Source: Methylobacterium sp. J-077 (lineage in GTDB: Bacteria; Pseudomonadota; Alphaproteobacteria; Rhizobiales; Beijerinckiaceae). From it: DNA of 64,000 nt. Below, piece after piece: positions 33,532 through 42,878 of this stretch. The stretch covers positions 62,001-126,000 of the forward strand of contig NZ_JAKSYJ010000246.1 in assembly GCF_022829365.1 (NCBI RefSeq), in the 5' to 3' direction. The notes beneath the pieces were generated by a model, which was not told the origin of the DNA, made no database searches, and saw only the letters and a program-made list of their open reading frames with translations. Numbering within the stretch: the stretch's first letter is position 1; every line of letters starts with the position of its first letter. The position numbers were made by a program, and so were the translations under genes.

Positions 33532-34911
33532 ATGTCCGTTACGCCTCCAAGGCTCACTGCGACCGGTCGCGATGGACTGCCATCGATTCAGCGCAGCCAA
33601 GCGATGGTAGCTGTCCTCACCGGGGTGGCGCTCGCCACGCTCGACACCGCCATCGCCAACACAGCGCTTCCCACCATCGCCGCTGACCTCGGTGTTGATC
33701 CTGGCGCTGCGATCTGGATCGTGAACGCCTACCAACTCTCGGTGGTGGCGACGCTGCTGCCGATCGCGGCGTTGGGCGAGATCGTCGGACAACAGCGGAT
33801 CTACGTCGCTGGCTTAGTCCTGTTCACGGGCGCCTCACTCGTCTGTGCCTTGGCTTGGTCTCTGCCGACACTCATCGCCGCGCGTGCGCTGCAGGGTGTC
33901 GGAGCGAGCGCGCTGATGGCGGTCAACATCGCACTGATCCGCTTCATCTATCCCGCGCATCAACTTGGCCGCGGTGTCGGGCTCAACGCCTTCGTCGTCG
34001 GCGTCGGTTTCGCGGTGGGGCCGACCGTGGCATCACTGATCCTGCTGACTGCGCCTTGGCCCTGGCTGTTCGCCATCAACGTGCCGATCGGCCTCGGTGC
34101 CCTTGTCCTGGCTTGGATAGCATTGCCCGATACAGGACGTTCGGGGCATAGCTTCGACGTAATGGGCGCGTTACTGAACGCTGCCGCGTTTGCTTTGCTC
34201 GTGCTTGGATTGGGCGAGGCGGCACACGAAAAACCGCTCTGGCACGTCCTGACGGAGATCGGTGGCGCGTTTCTCTGCGGCGCCTTACTTCTCCGCCGCC
34301 AAAGGAACCACCCGGCGCCGATGTTGGCTGCCGATCTCCTGAAGCGCCCACTTTTCGCGCTATCAGCTTTGACTGCGGTTTGTGCCTTCGCAGCGCAGGG
34401 TCTCGCCTTCGTCTCGCTGCCTTTCCTGTTCCAGCACACGCTTGGCCGCACGCAGGTCGAGACCGGCTTCCTGATGACGCCATGGCCAGTGGTGGTCGCG
34501 TTATTGGCCCCTGTCGCCGGACGCCTCTCGGATCGATATGCCCCGGGTATGCTCGGCGGAGTAGGGCTTGCTGCCCTCGCGATCGGAATGGGTCTGCTAG
34601 CGGTGCTGCCCGCGGATCCCAGCATCACAAACTTTATCTGGCGAATGGCGATTTGCGGGGCTGGATTCGGCTTCTTCCAGGCCCCGAACTTACGTGCCAT
34701 CATGACAAGCGCGCCACCAACCCGCTCGGGTGGGGCGAGCGGCATCGTCGCCACGGCACGACTTCTCGGCCAAACCTTAGGTGCTGCTCTCGTCGCTGCG
34801 TGCTTCGCAGTTGCGGGAACACACGGGCCGGCACTCGCCATGGGTATTGGCTGTGCCTTTGCCGGATTTGCAAGCGTGGTGAGTTTCCTGCGTCTTGCCG
34901 TGAGGTCATAA
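33532..34911 (+). CDS. MFS transporter, DHA2 (EmrB/QacA-like) family
   Basis: A 459-residue membrane protein with about 14 hydrophobic helices. The opening helix region LATLDTAIANTALPTIAADL, WIVNAYQLSVVATLLPIAAL and RALQGVGASALMAVN are DHA2 drug:proton antiporter motifs. It likely exports toxic compounds or catabolic by-products. It is monocistronic, and no TetR-type regulator is adjacent. Confidence 0.85.
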   Translation: MSVTPPRLTATGRDGLPSIQRSQAMVAVLTGVALATLDTAIANTALPTIAADLGVDPGAAIWIVNAYQLSVVATLLPIAALGEIVGQQRIYVAGLVLFTGASLVCALAWSLPTLIAARALQGVGASALMAVNIALIRFIYPAHQLGRGVGLNAFVVGVGFAVGPTVASLILLTAPWPWLFAINVPIGLGALVLAWIALPDTGRSGHSFDVMGALLNAAAFALLVLGLGEAAHEKPLWHVLTEIGGAFLCGALLLRRQRNHPAPMLAADLLKRPLFALSALTAVCAFAAQGLAFVSLPFLFQHTLGRTQVETGFLMTPWPVVVALLAPVAGRLSDRYAPGMLGGVGLAALAIGMGLLAVLPADPSITNFIWRMAICGAGFGFFQAPNLRAIMTSAPPTRSGGASGIVATARLLGQTLGAALVAACFAVAGTHGPALAMGIGCAFAGFASVVSFLRLAVRS

Positions 34912-35059
34912 GCTCCTTGCCGGTTGGCAATACGGTCGCCTTCTCAGCAGCCGGACCCGCTCTCTACTGATTCACACTCCACCGTGAATCAACTCAGCGG
35001 GATGACAGCGCGACAGGCCGCGCGATCCGGTCCGGCATAGGGCAGGAAGGAGAACAGAC

Positions 35060-35809
35060 ATGATGGGATGGCGGGCGCGCCTCGGTTTCTTGATTCCTCC
35101 CGGCAATCCGACGGTCGAAGTCGAGATGGGCGCTCTCGCCGCCGTGGCTGGCGTCTCGGTTCACTACACCCGGATGAATGCGACCGGCGAGACCGGCAGC
35201 CTCGCGGGCCAAGATGCACGCAACCGCGAGCAGATCGCCGGCCTCGATGCGAACATGGCCTTGCTCTGCATGGTCAAGCCGAAGGTCGTCGTTCTGGCGC
35301 ACACCGCGACCAGCTACACGCTCGGGCAGTCCGAGGAAGCCGCCCTCGTCGCTCGGATGGAGCAGCGCTACGCCACGCGCTTCATCACCGCCTTCGGGAG
35401 CGTCGTAGCTGGGCTTCAGCACCTCGGCATCCGCTCCATCGCCTTCGGCACGCCCTACGCTATGGAGGCGACCCTGCAGGGCAAGGCGCTGCTCGAGGAG
35501 CACGGCTTCGCCGTCGTCAGTCACGGCAATCTGCCGGGCGTGCGCAACATCTACGACGAGACGGCGGAGCGGGCCTACGGCCTCGGCCGTCTCGTGGATC
35601 ATCCCGACGCCGAGGCGCTGGTATTGAGCGGCGTCGGGATGCCCACCCTCGCGACGATGGCCGCACTGGAGCGCGACATCGGCAAGCCCGTGATCTCCGC
35701 GGCCTCGGGCATGATGTGGAATGCCCTACGCGCGGCGGGTCTTCGGGAGGTCGTATCGGAGTGCGGCGCTCTACTCGCGGGAGAGGTTGGACCGGGCAGA
35801 CCAAGCTGA
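35060..35809 (+). CDS. maleate cis-trans isomerase/Asp-Glu racemase-like protein lacking catalytic cysteines
   Basis: A 249-residue protein with the maleate-isomerase-type start LGFLIPPGNPTVEVEMGAL. The two positions that hold cysteine in maleate isomerase are LAHTATS (His 81 region) and LSGVGMPT (Gly 191, usually SCTN), so both cysteines are gone. The fold should remain, but a different mechanism or a binding role is likely. The ATG at 35060 follows GGAAGGAGAAC. The next gene, an MFS symporter, begins 18 bases later, so the pair may take up and convert a dicarboxylate or related acid. Confidence 0.72.
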   Translation: MMGWRARLGFLIPPGNPTVEVEMGALAAVAGVSVHYTRMNATGETGSLAGQDARNREQIAGLDANMALLCMVKPKVVVLAHTATSYTLGQSEEAALVARMEQRYATRFITAFGSVVAGLQHLGIRSIAFGTPYAMEATLQGKALLEEHGFAVVSHGNLPGVRNIYDETAERAYGLGRLVDHPDAEALVLSGVGMPTLATMAALERDIGKPVISAASGMMWNALRAAGLREVVSECGALLAGEVGPGRPS

Positions 35810-35827
35810 GACGACATCGAACTCACC

Positions 35828-37231
35828 GTGGACGACCTGGGCGCGTTGCGCGTGAGGCGGCCTGAAGAGACGGCGGGAGGGCCCTTGCGGAAACGACCGG
35901 CAACGCTCGGCTGGTACGGCCAACTGGATGCGACTGAGCGCCGGACGTTCTGGGCCTGCTTTGCCGGGTTCGGCCTCGATTCCATGGACAGCAGCATCTA
36001 CGCGCTGGTGATCCCGGCCCTGATCGCCACGCTTGGCCTCACGCGGCCCGAGGCGGGTTACCTCGCGACCGCGGCCTTGGTGGGCGCGGCTGTGGGGGGC
36101 TGGGGCGCCGGCGTGGCAGCGGACCGGATCGGTCGGATCCGGGTCTTGCAATGGACTATCCTGTGGGTCGCGCTGTGCACCTTCGGCTCCGCGTTCGCGA
36201 CCGGATTTGCGCCGTTGGCCCTGCTGCGCTTCGGCCAGGGCATGGGCTACGGCGGTGAGGCGGCGGTCGGGGCCACCCTGATCAGCGAGGTGGTTCGGCC
36301 CGCACTGCGCGGTCGCGTCGCGTCCGCGGTCAGCAGCGGCTACGCTGTCGGCTACGCGGCCGCTGTGGCGCTGTTCCCGGTCATAGCCAGCCTGTTCCCG
36401 CAGGAGTTCGGCTGGCGCGTGTTCTTCGCGATCGGGCTCGTGCCGGCTGCGGCGGTGTTCCTCATCCGCCGGTTCGTGCCGGAATCCGGCTTGTATGCCG
36501 AGAGCGCCGAGAGCGCCGAGACGGCCGGCCGTGCCGGTAGACCCGACGCGGTCTGGCGGATCTTCACGGGTGCGCATCGGCGGACGACGCTCATGGCCGC
36601 GACCCTGTCGACGGGCATCTTCGGCGGCAATTATGTGATGATCATCTGGTTGCCCACCTACCTGCGGACCGCCCTCGGCTTCTCGACCGCGACCAGCGCG
36701 GGTTACCTTGCTGCGAACATCGCCGGCTCGCTGGTCGGCCCCCTACTCTACGGCCAGATGGCCGATCGGGTCGGGCGCCGTGCGGCCTTCCGCGCGTTCC
36801 TGGTCCTTCAAGCCCTCAATGTCGGCCTGTACGTGTTCGCCGCGCCGGGCCTCGGCCTGCTCATCGGTCTGAGCTTCGCGCTCGGCGCCTGCCAGAACGC
36901 CCTAGCGTCGGGCATGACGCCGACCTTCGCCGAGCTGTTCGAGACCGCCGTGCGGGGGGGCGCCCAGGGTTTATGCCTTGGTGGCGGGCGGGGGTTCGGC
37001 TCGATGATGCCGGCGCTGGTCGGCCTCATCGCCGCGACCGCTCCCCTCGGCACGGCGATGGGCCTGTGTGCGCTGAGCGCCTACGCGGTGGCCTTCGCCG
37101 CGACTCTCGCGCTGCCTGAGACCACCGGTGTGGAGTTGGGGAGCATCAGCGAACCGTCGCCGACGAGCAGTGATGATCCGAGCCGCCCGTGGGGATCTCG
37201 ACAAGCAGTCGGGCGGGATGGCAAGCAGTGA
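35828..37231 (+). CDS. MFS transporter, aromatic-acid:H+ symporter-like
   Basis: A 467-residue permease with 12 predicted helices. Signatures are GAGVAADRIGRIRV (loop 2-3), LLRFGQGMGYGGEAAVGATL and RRFVPESGLYAE after helix 6, as in AAHS/sugar-acid MFS proteins. GTG at 35828 is used; a shorter start is possible because the first 25 residues are polar. It is coupled to the isomerase-like gene upstream and probably imports its substrate. Confidence 0.82.
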   Translation: MDDLGALRVRRPEETAGGPLRKRPATLGWYGQLDATERRTFWACFAGFGLDSMDSSIYALVIPALIATLGLTRPEAGYLATAALVGAAVGGWGAGVAADRIGRIRVLQWTILWVALCTFGSAFATGFAPLALLRFGQGMGYGGEAAVGATLISEVVRPALRGRVASAVSSGYAVGYAAAVALFPVIASLFPQEFGWRVFFAIGLVPAAAVFLIRRFVPESGLYAESAESAETAGRAGRPDAVWRIFTGAHRRTTLMAATLSTGIFGGNYVMIIWLPTYLRTALGFSTATSAGYLAANIAGSLVGPLLYGQMADRVGRRAAFRAFLVLQALNVGLYVFAAPGLGLLIGLSFALGACQNALASGMTPTFAELFETAVRGGAQGLCLGGGRGFGSMMPALVGLIAATAPLGTAMGLCALSAYAVAFAATLALPETTGVELGSISEPSPTSSDDPSRPWGSRQAVGRDGKQ

Positions 37232-37355
37232 AGGCCGCATCACGGATCCCCGATGCGTCGCCGTACCTGAGGCACACGCGCGGGATCTGCCGCATACGCA
37301 GCCTTCACGGCCCGATGCCGCTGGACAGCGAGCGGAGGAACGGCAGGAGAGCTCA

Positions 37356-38429
37356 ATGGACATCGATCGACGCCTACTCCTGGCAGGCGCGGCCGCGCAG
37401 TTCATCCCGGCTCGAACGGCCCTGGGCCAGGAGCGCCCCCTCCCCCGGGCCGACGCCCGAATGAAGGCCATCGTCGCTGGACCGGCGGGGCCGAGCCTCG
37501 CCGAGATCGACACCCCGTCGCCGGCGCCGACGGAGGTGCTCGTCAGGGTCAGGGCGACTGCCCTCAACCGTGCCGATCTGGCCGTCGCCGCGGGGCAGCC
37601 GCACAGCTCGACCGGCGGTCCTGGCCCTATCCCGGGGCTGGAGTGGGCCGGTGAGGTTGTGGCGGTTGGCACGGCCGTGAACGACTTCCATCCCGGCGAT
37701 CGCGTCATGTGCTCCGGCGCCGGCGCCTACGCGGAGTATGCTGTGGCGGATCACGGACGAACCCTTCCCCTGCCCGCTGGCATGCCGTTCGACACGGCCG
37801 CGACCCTGCCGGTCGCGCTGCAGACCATGCATGATGCCCTCATCACGCAAGCGCACCTGCAGCAGGGTGAAACAGTGCTGATCCAGGGGGCGAGTTCCGG
37901 CGTCGGGCTGATGGGGCTTCAGATCGCCCGCTGGCGGAAGGCTTCGGTCGTGATCGGCACGTCGCGAAGTTCCGAGCACCGCGCGCGCCTGTCCGCTTTC
38001 GGCGCCACGCTAGCGATCGACACCAATGACCCGACTTGGCCCGAGCAGGTGCGCGAGGCGACCGGTGGGCGGGGCGTCGACGTAATCATCGATCAGGTCT
38101 CCGCGCCGGTGGTAAACGGCAACCTGCAGGCTGCGGCCGTGCTCGGACGCATTGTCAACGTCGGTCGGCTCGGCGGAAGCCGGGGTGAGTTCGACTTCGA
38201 CCTGCACGCCACGAAGCGCATCAGTTACATCGGAGTGACCAACCGCACGCGGTCGATTGAGGAGCAGCGCGCGATCACCGAGCGCGTCCGAGCGGATCTG
38301 TGGGCTGCGGTCGCGGAGGGGCGGTTCAGTTTGCCGATCGACAGTCGATATGCCCTGGCTGAGGCTCCGGCTGCGCTCGTGCGCATGAAAAAGAACGAGC
38401 ATTTCGGGAAGATCGTTCTGAACGTCTGA
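37356..38429 (+). CDS. zinc-type/quinone oxidoreductase (MDR family) with N-terminal leader
   Basis: A 357-residue MDR-family enzyme. The family start MKAIVAGPAGPSLAEID is only at residue 36; residues 1-35 read as a leader (twin-Arg-like DRRLLLAGAAAQFIPA, then Ala/Gln). NADPH motif ASSGVGLMGLQ and the late segment GRIVNVGRLGGSRGEF match NADPH:quinone reductases. Cys and His of catalytic zinc are not evident. The ATG at 37356 has AGGAGAG upstream. If exported, a nicotinamide-using enzyme in the periplasm would be unusual; a membrane anchor or a false start are alternatives. Confidence 0.78.
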   Translation: MDIDRRLLLAGAAAQFIPARTALGQERPLPRADARMKAIVAGPAGPSLAEIDTPSPAPTEVLVRVRATALNRADLAVAAGQPHSSTGGPGPIPGLEWAGEVVAVGTAVNDFHPGDRVMCSGAGAYAEYAVADHGRTLPLPAGMPFDTAATLPVALQTMHDALITQAHLQQGETVLIQGASSGVGLMGLQIARWRKASVVIGTSRSSEHRARLSAFGATLAIDTNDPTWPEQVREATGGRGVDVIIDQVSAPVVNGNLQAAAVLGRIVNVGRLGGSRGEFDFDLHATKRISYIGVTNRTRSIEEQRAITERVRADLWAAVAEGRFSLPIDSRYALAEAPAALVRMKKNEHFGKIVLNV

Positions 38430-38605
38430 CGCCCTGTCTCTAGCGTCGAACCTACCCCCGCCGGTCTGGCAAAGAGCGGTCGCTTCTCGGCCGGATCGCG
38501 GCGCGTCGCGTCGCCGGGGAGACCCCGGTCGTCCCGATCGCCCTTCTGCCGGCAAGAGGCGGCGGCGACCGCGCGCTGATCGAACGGGGCGCGGTCGCCT
38601 CGATC

Positions 38606-39868
38606 TCAGCCTTTCGGTACTGCGGCCGGGAGCGCTGGCTTCGATTCGGCGGCGCTGAACCAACTGCGGACGGCGCTGAGAACGTCGCTCGGGATCACCA
38701 CCCACGATGGCAGGAAGCCCGACGCGTTGCCGTTCCAGCGCCCGGCCAGCGTCTGGCGTGCCTGCGCGTCCGAGCGGCGGATCTCCAGGTCGAGGATCCG
38801 CTCCTGAATCGGCAGCGTGGCGAGCTGCGCCTGGGCCGACTGCGCCCGCTTGTTGGCCATGAAGGTGTCGTCGATGGCTGCCTGGATTGCCGCGTTCTCG
38901 AAGCTTAGTTCGTCGGCGAAGCCCAGCGTCGTCACCGTGATGCCCATCGGCGCGAACTGGTCGATCACCGCCTTCTCGACAGCGGCCATGATCTCGGCCT
39001 TCTGGTGGATGGCGTCGTCCGTCGAGCGGCGACCGAATTCGCGGGCCAACGCGGCCTGCACGGTGCGGTGAACGTTGCCGTCGACCACCTCGGCGAGCGA
39101 GCGGCCGTAGAGCACCGAGGCGAAGCGCGCCTCGTCCGTGTCCTGGGCCGCCGGCTTGCTGCCGAACCAGTACAGGAACTTGGCCGCGTCCTCCTCCTTC
39201 ACGAAGGCCGAGATGACGACAGAGGTCGAGAGACCGATCGAGTCCGCCGTCTCGAACCGGAAGCCCTGGTCGGTGCTCGATGTGCCGCGGTTGGCCGAGG
39301 TCGTCCACTCGCGCGACACCGGCGTGCGGTCGACAATGATCAGGCGCGCGGCCGGCACGTAGTAGTCCGAGAGCGTGCCGGTGTTCGGCAGCTTGGTGTG
39401 CGGGATCTGCACGCGCTTGGCCGCGACCTTGCTCTCGGACAGGAATCGCTCCGAGCCGAACTGCGCCTGTGTGGTCTTCGTGTCGCCGCTCTCGGGGATC
39501 ACGAATGCCGATTGGTTCGGCAGTATCTCGATGTACTCGCCGTAGTCGTACTTGCTGAAGTAGGCGCGCGCGGGCTCGGGTGCGGCCGCGGCGCCGAGTC
39601 CGAAGAGAAGTACGACGAGCGGTGCGCGACGATCAGGTACGAGCCAGATCAGCGCGAGGACGGCGAGCAGCGCCAGGAACGGCAGCGTAGCGCCGCCGGC
39701 TAGGTCGGACGCGATCTGCGTCCTAAGGGGGGCGGCCTCACTGTCGGACAGTTGCTCGACGGCGGCGCGGCCCGCGATCATACCGGCCTCGATCGAGGCG
39801 AGCCGGGGCAAGCCGGTGAAGGCGGCGACAGCGCCGAGCGAGAGCCCGGCGCGGATGAGCGTAGACAT
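38606..39868 (-). CDS. SPFH/band-7 domain membrane protein
   Basis: About 420 residues (429 if the upstream ATG at 39895 is used; neither start has a strong ribosome site). Two hydrophobic N-terminal segments (IRAGLSLGAVAAFTG and ATLPFLALLAVLALIW/LVVLLFGLGAA) precede an SPFH region: YIEILPNQSAFVIPESG, ADSIGLSTSVVISAFV, FAPMGITVTTLGFADEL, and a coiled region FMANKRAQSAQAQLATLPIQ. Such proteins scaffold membrane microdomains or chaperone complexes. Convergent with the oxidoreductase gene, upstream of a minus-strand MFS gene. Confidence 0.75.
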   Translation of the reverse strand: MSTLIRAGLSLGAVAAFTGLPRLASIEAGMIAGRAAVEQLSDSEAAPLRTQIASDLAGGATLPFLALLAVLALIWLVPDRRAPLVVLLFGLGAAAAPEPARAYFSKYDYGEYIEILPNQSAFVIPESGDTKTTQAQFGSERFLSESKVAAKRVQIPHTKLPNTGTLSDYYVPAARLIIVDRTPVSREWTTSANRGTSSTDQGFRFETADSIGLSTSVVISAFVKEEDAAKFLYWFGSKPAAQDTDEARFASVLYGRSLAEVVDGNVHRTVQAALAREFGRRSTDDAIHQKAEIMAAVEKAVIDQFAPMGITVTTLGFADELSFENAAIQAAIDDTFMANKRAQSAQAQLATLPIQERILDLEIRRSDAQARQTLAGRWNGNASGFLPSWVVIPSDVLSAVRSWFSAAESKPALPAAVPKG

Positions 39869-40264
39869 TGTCAGTCTCGATGGTTCGATGCCCATGACGG
39901 GCGCCGGCGATATCAGTGTTCGCGCCGGCTCATGTCAGGGTCTTCTTCGCGAAGCTGAGCCGGGAGCCGAGCGACCGCGGCATGGAACCACGCGCGTGGT
40001 GCGTCGTTCCAGGGCACTCATCTCGACCGGAGGCATCGCGCCGGCCGGGCTTGGACGCGCTGCCGAGCCCGGCGCATGGGTATCGTCGCCAGATCTGTCA
40101 CGAACCGACCGCGGCGCCTCGTCGAGATCCTCCCCGTCCGAGACCGGCCGTGATCTCGACGAGGCGGGCGACTTGGTCTCGTGACACCCTGGTGCGGTCG
40201 AGTTGACGCGCGGATCGACAGTCTACAACTCCGAATCCCCTGCCACGCAGCGTGCGGGCGATGC
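39869..40264. other. intergenic region
   Basis: About 396 bases between two minus-strand genes. No recognisable protein or repeat was found; it holds the promoter of the SPFH gene. Confidence 0.4.
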
Positions 40265-41620
40265 TTACGGCTCGACCGCCCTGGGCGTCGTCGGGTTCCT
40301 GCGCGGCTCGGATCGGTCCGATGAAGCCTCGACCGACGGCCTCGGTCGTCCGAGCAGGATAACCGCGGCCGTGGCCGTCGCGGTCACGCCGGCGAGCGGC
40401 AGGAGCGCCAGGGGCCAGCTCCCGGTCGCATCCTTGATCGCCCCGGTCGCCCAACTCGTGAAGAAGCTCGCCCCGGTGCCCACCGCGTTGATCTGAGCGA
40501 TCCCCGCGACAGCCGCGCGCGTGGACAGCCACTCGGTCGCGAGTGCCCAGAAGGGGCCGCGCGACGCCGAGACGCCGAACAGGGCGAGGCACAGCAACAG
40601 CACGGTCGGGGCCAATCCGTGCAGGACGAGGCAGAGGCATAAGCCCAGCGTCGTCAGTGCGGTCGGGACGGCTGTGTGCCAGACGCGCTCGTCGCGCTGG
40701 TCGGAACTCCGGCCGCCCGCGTACATCGCTAGCGCGGCGACCGCGAACGGGATCGCGTTCACGAGGCCGACCTCCGTCGTCGAGAGGCCGAACGACTTCA
40801 GGAATTGCGGTTGCCACAACGATAGGCCGGCGTTGGCGGTGGCTTGGCCCGCGTAGATCAACGACAGCACCAGGACGGTGCGGTCGCCCATTACCGCCCA
40901 GACGGAGGTCTTCTCGATGCTGGTCCGCGCGGCCGCGTCGACGGCGAGGCGGCCCGCGAGCCAGTCCTTGTGCTCTGGCTCGAGCCAGCCTGCCTGCGCC
41001 GGCGTGTCGGTCAGCCAGACGAGGCCGACGAGGCCGATCACCACGGCGGGCATCGCCTCGACGATGAACAGCCACTGCCAGCCCGAGAGGCCGAGCCAGC
41101 CATCAAACCCGAGCAGCGCCGCCGAGATGGGCGAGCCGACGATGCCAGCCACGGGGCTCGCGACCATGAACAGGCCGATGACCCGTGCCCGCTCCCGGGC
41201 CGGGAACCACTGCATCAGGTAGAGGATCACGCCGGGCACGAAGCCGGCCTCCGCCGCGCCCAGTAGAAAGCGCAGCACGCAAAACGAGACCGGCCCCGAC
41301 GTCAGCGCCATCGCCCCGGAGACCAGCCCCCACGTGATCATGATCCGCGCGAGCCACAGCCGCGCCCCGACCCGGACCATCGCGAGATTGCTCGGCACCT
41401 CGAACAACAGGTATGCGATGAAGAACATACCGCCGCCGAAGCCGAAGGCGCTCGCCGTCAGCCCGACCTCCCGGTTCATCTGCAGGGCGGCAAAGCCTGC
41501 GTTGACCCGGTCGATGTAGTTGGCGAGATAGCTCAGCGCCAGAAATGGCAGCAACCGCAGGCTGATCCTGCGCAGAGCTTCACGGCCGATCGGGTCAGCC
41601 GTCGTCGACGGGTTGCTCAC
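40265..41620 (-). CDS. MFS transporter, ACS family (sugar-acid/phthalate type)
   Basis: A 451-residue permease with 12 helices. Typical ACS phrases: ALSYLANYIDRVNAGFAALQ, YLLFEVPSNLAMVRVGARLW, RFLLGAAEAGFVPGVILYLM and QWFPARERARVIGLFM. Glucarate, galactonate and tartrate transporters belong here. It is divergent from an enolase-superfamily dehydratase at 41752, so it most likely imports the dehydratase substrate. Confidence 0.86.
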   Translation of the reverse strand: MSNPSTTADPIGREALRRISLRLLPFLALSYLANYIDRVNAGFAALQMNREVGLTASAFGFGGGMFFIAYLLFEVPSNLAMVRVGARLWLARIMITWGLVSGAMALTSGPVSFCVLRFLLGAAEAGFVPGVILYLMQWFPARERARVIGLFMVASPVAGIVGSPISAALLGFDGWLGLSGWQWLFIVEAMPAVVIGLVGLVWLTDTPAQAGWLEPEHKDWLAGRLAVDAAARTSIEKTSVWAVMGDRTVLVLSLIYAGQATANAGLSLWQPQFLKSFGLSTTEVGLVNAIPFAVAALAMYAGGRSSDQRDERVWHTAVPTALTTLGLCLCLVLHGLAPTVLLLCLALFGVSASRGPFWALATEWLSTRAAVAGIAQINAVGTGASFFTSWATGAIKDATGSWPLALLPLAGVTATATAAVILLGRPRPSVEASSDRSEPRRNPTTPRAVEP

Positions 41621-41751
41621 GGTTTCCTCCCAGTCTTTGGGCCGGCCAGCGTCTCGACGCGCTGGTCGCGGCGGCTTTAGAAAGGCGATGGCCCGAACGC
41701 GCCGGAGAGCGAAGGCCGCATCCGCGGTGGCCCCGGGCCGGAGGCGACGCC

Positions 41752-42861
41752 ATGCGCATACGAGATGTCACGGTCACCCTGTTCGGCTGGGACGATATCC
41801 CGCCGACGCGCTACTCCGGGCGCACGGCGCGTGCGGTGGGCAGCAGCCAGCTCGGGCTCGTCACGATCCACACCGATGAGGGCGTCGAGGGGCATGCCTT
41901 CCTCGGCTCGGCTTACGGACCGGCCGATCTCGACGCACCGCTTCTCGTGCGGGTGCTCAAGCCGGTGCTCATGGGGCGCGATCCCCTCGACCGCGAGCGC
42001 CTGAACCAGGAGCTGTGGGCGCGTGTGCGCGCCGCTTCCGTCCGGACGATCGGAGCGCTCGACGTCGCCCTGTGGGACCTCGCCGGCAAGGTCGCCGGAC
42101 TGCCGATCCACCGGCTCATCGGCACCTATCGCGACCGGATACCCGCCTACGCCAGCTCGCAGATCCTCGACTCGGCCGCCGCCTACGTCGAGCAGGCGCA
42201 CGCGTACCGCGAGGCCGGATGGAGCGCCTACAAGATCCACCCGCCTCAGATCTGGCGCGAGGACATCGCGATCTGCGAGGCGGTGCGTGCCGGGATGGGT
42301 GACGGCTTCACGCTGATGCTCGACGCCTGCTGGGGGTATTCCTACGAGCAGGCGCTGCGGGTCGGTCGCGTGATCGAGGCGGCGGGATACTACTGGTACG
42401 AGGATCCGCTCGCAGACTCGGATCTCTACGGCTACGTCAAGCTCAAGGCCAAGCTCGACGTCCCGATCATGGCGACCGAGTATCCGCAGGCCGGCTTCGA
42501 TGCCTATGCGCCCTGGATCCTGCAGCGGGCCACCGATTTCCTGCGCGGCGACGTGGCCGTGAAGGGCGGCATCACCACGCTCGTCAAGGCGGCCCACCTC
42601 GCGGAAGCGTTCGGGATGAACTTCGAGGTCCACCACGGCGGCAACTCGCTCAACAACGTCGCCAACCTCCACGTCATCATGGCGATCCGCAACACCGAGT
42701 TCTTTGAAGTACTGCTGCCGGATGCGGCACAGAAGTATGGGCTTGCCGAGGACATCGTGGTCGATGCCAGCGGCATGGTGTACGCGCCGACGGGGTCTGG
42801 CCTCGGCGCGGAGATCGACAGCGATCTCATTCGCGCTCAGACGAAGGCCGTTCTCGCGTAA
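41752..42861 (+). CDS. mandelate-racemase/muconate-lactonizing (enolase superfamily) protein, member 1
   Basis: A 369-residue enolase-superfamily enzyme. It shows an N-terminal capping domain and a barrel with YKIHPP (Lys 161, His 163), metal ligands in LMLDAC (Asp 191), YWYEDPL (Glu 217) and MATEYPQ (Glu 243), Asp 267 and the catalytic histidines in FEVHHGG (294-295). A Kx(H) motif in place of KxK is seen in some acid-sugar dehydratases. It should abstract a proton next to a carboxylate and often loses water. Divergent from the ACS transporter. Confidence 0.85.
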   Translation: MRIRDVTVTLFGWDDIPPTRYSGRTARAVGSSQLGLVTIHTDEGVEGHAFLGSAYGPADLDAPLLVRVLKPVLMGRDPLDRERLNQELWARVRAASVRTIGALDVALWDLAGKVAGLPIHRLIGTYRDRIPAYASSQILDSAAAYVEQAHAYREAGWSAYKIHPPQIWREDIAICEAVRAGMGDGFTLMLDACWGYSYEQALRVGRVIEAAGYYWYEDPLADSDLYGYVKLKAKLDVPIMATEYPQAGFDAYAPWILQRATDFLRGDVAVKGGITTLVKAAHLAEAFGMNFEVHHGGNSLNNVANLHVIMAIRNTEFFEVLLPDAAQKYGLAEDIVVDASGMVYAPTGSGLGAEIDSDLIRAQTKAVLA

Positions 42862-42878
42862 GGGCGCGACCATCCCGG

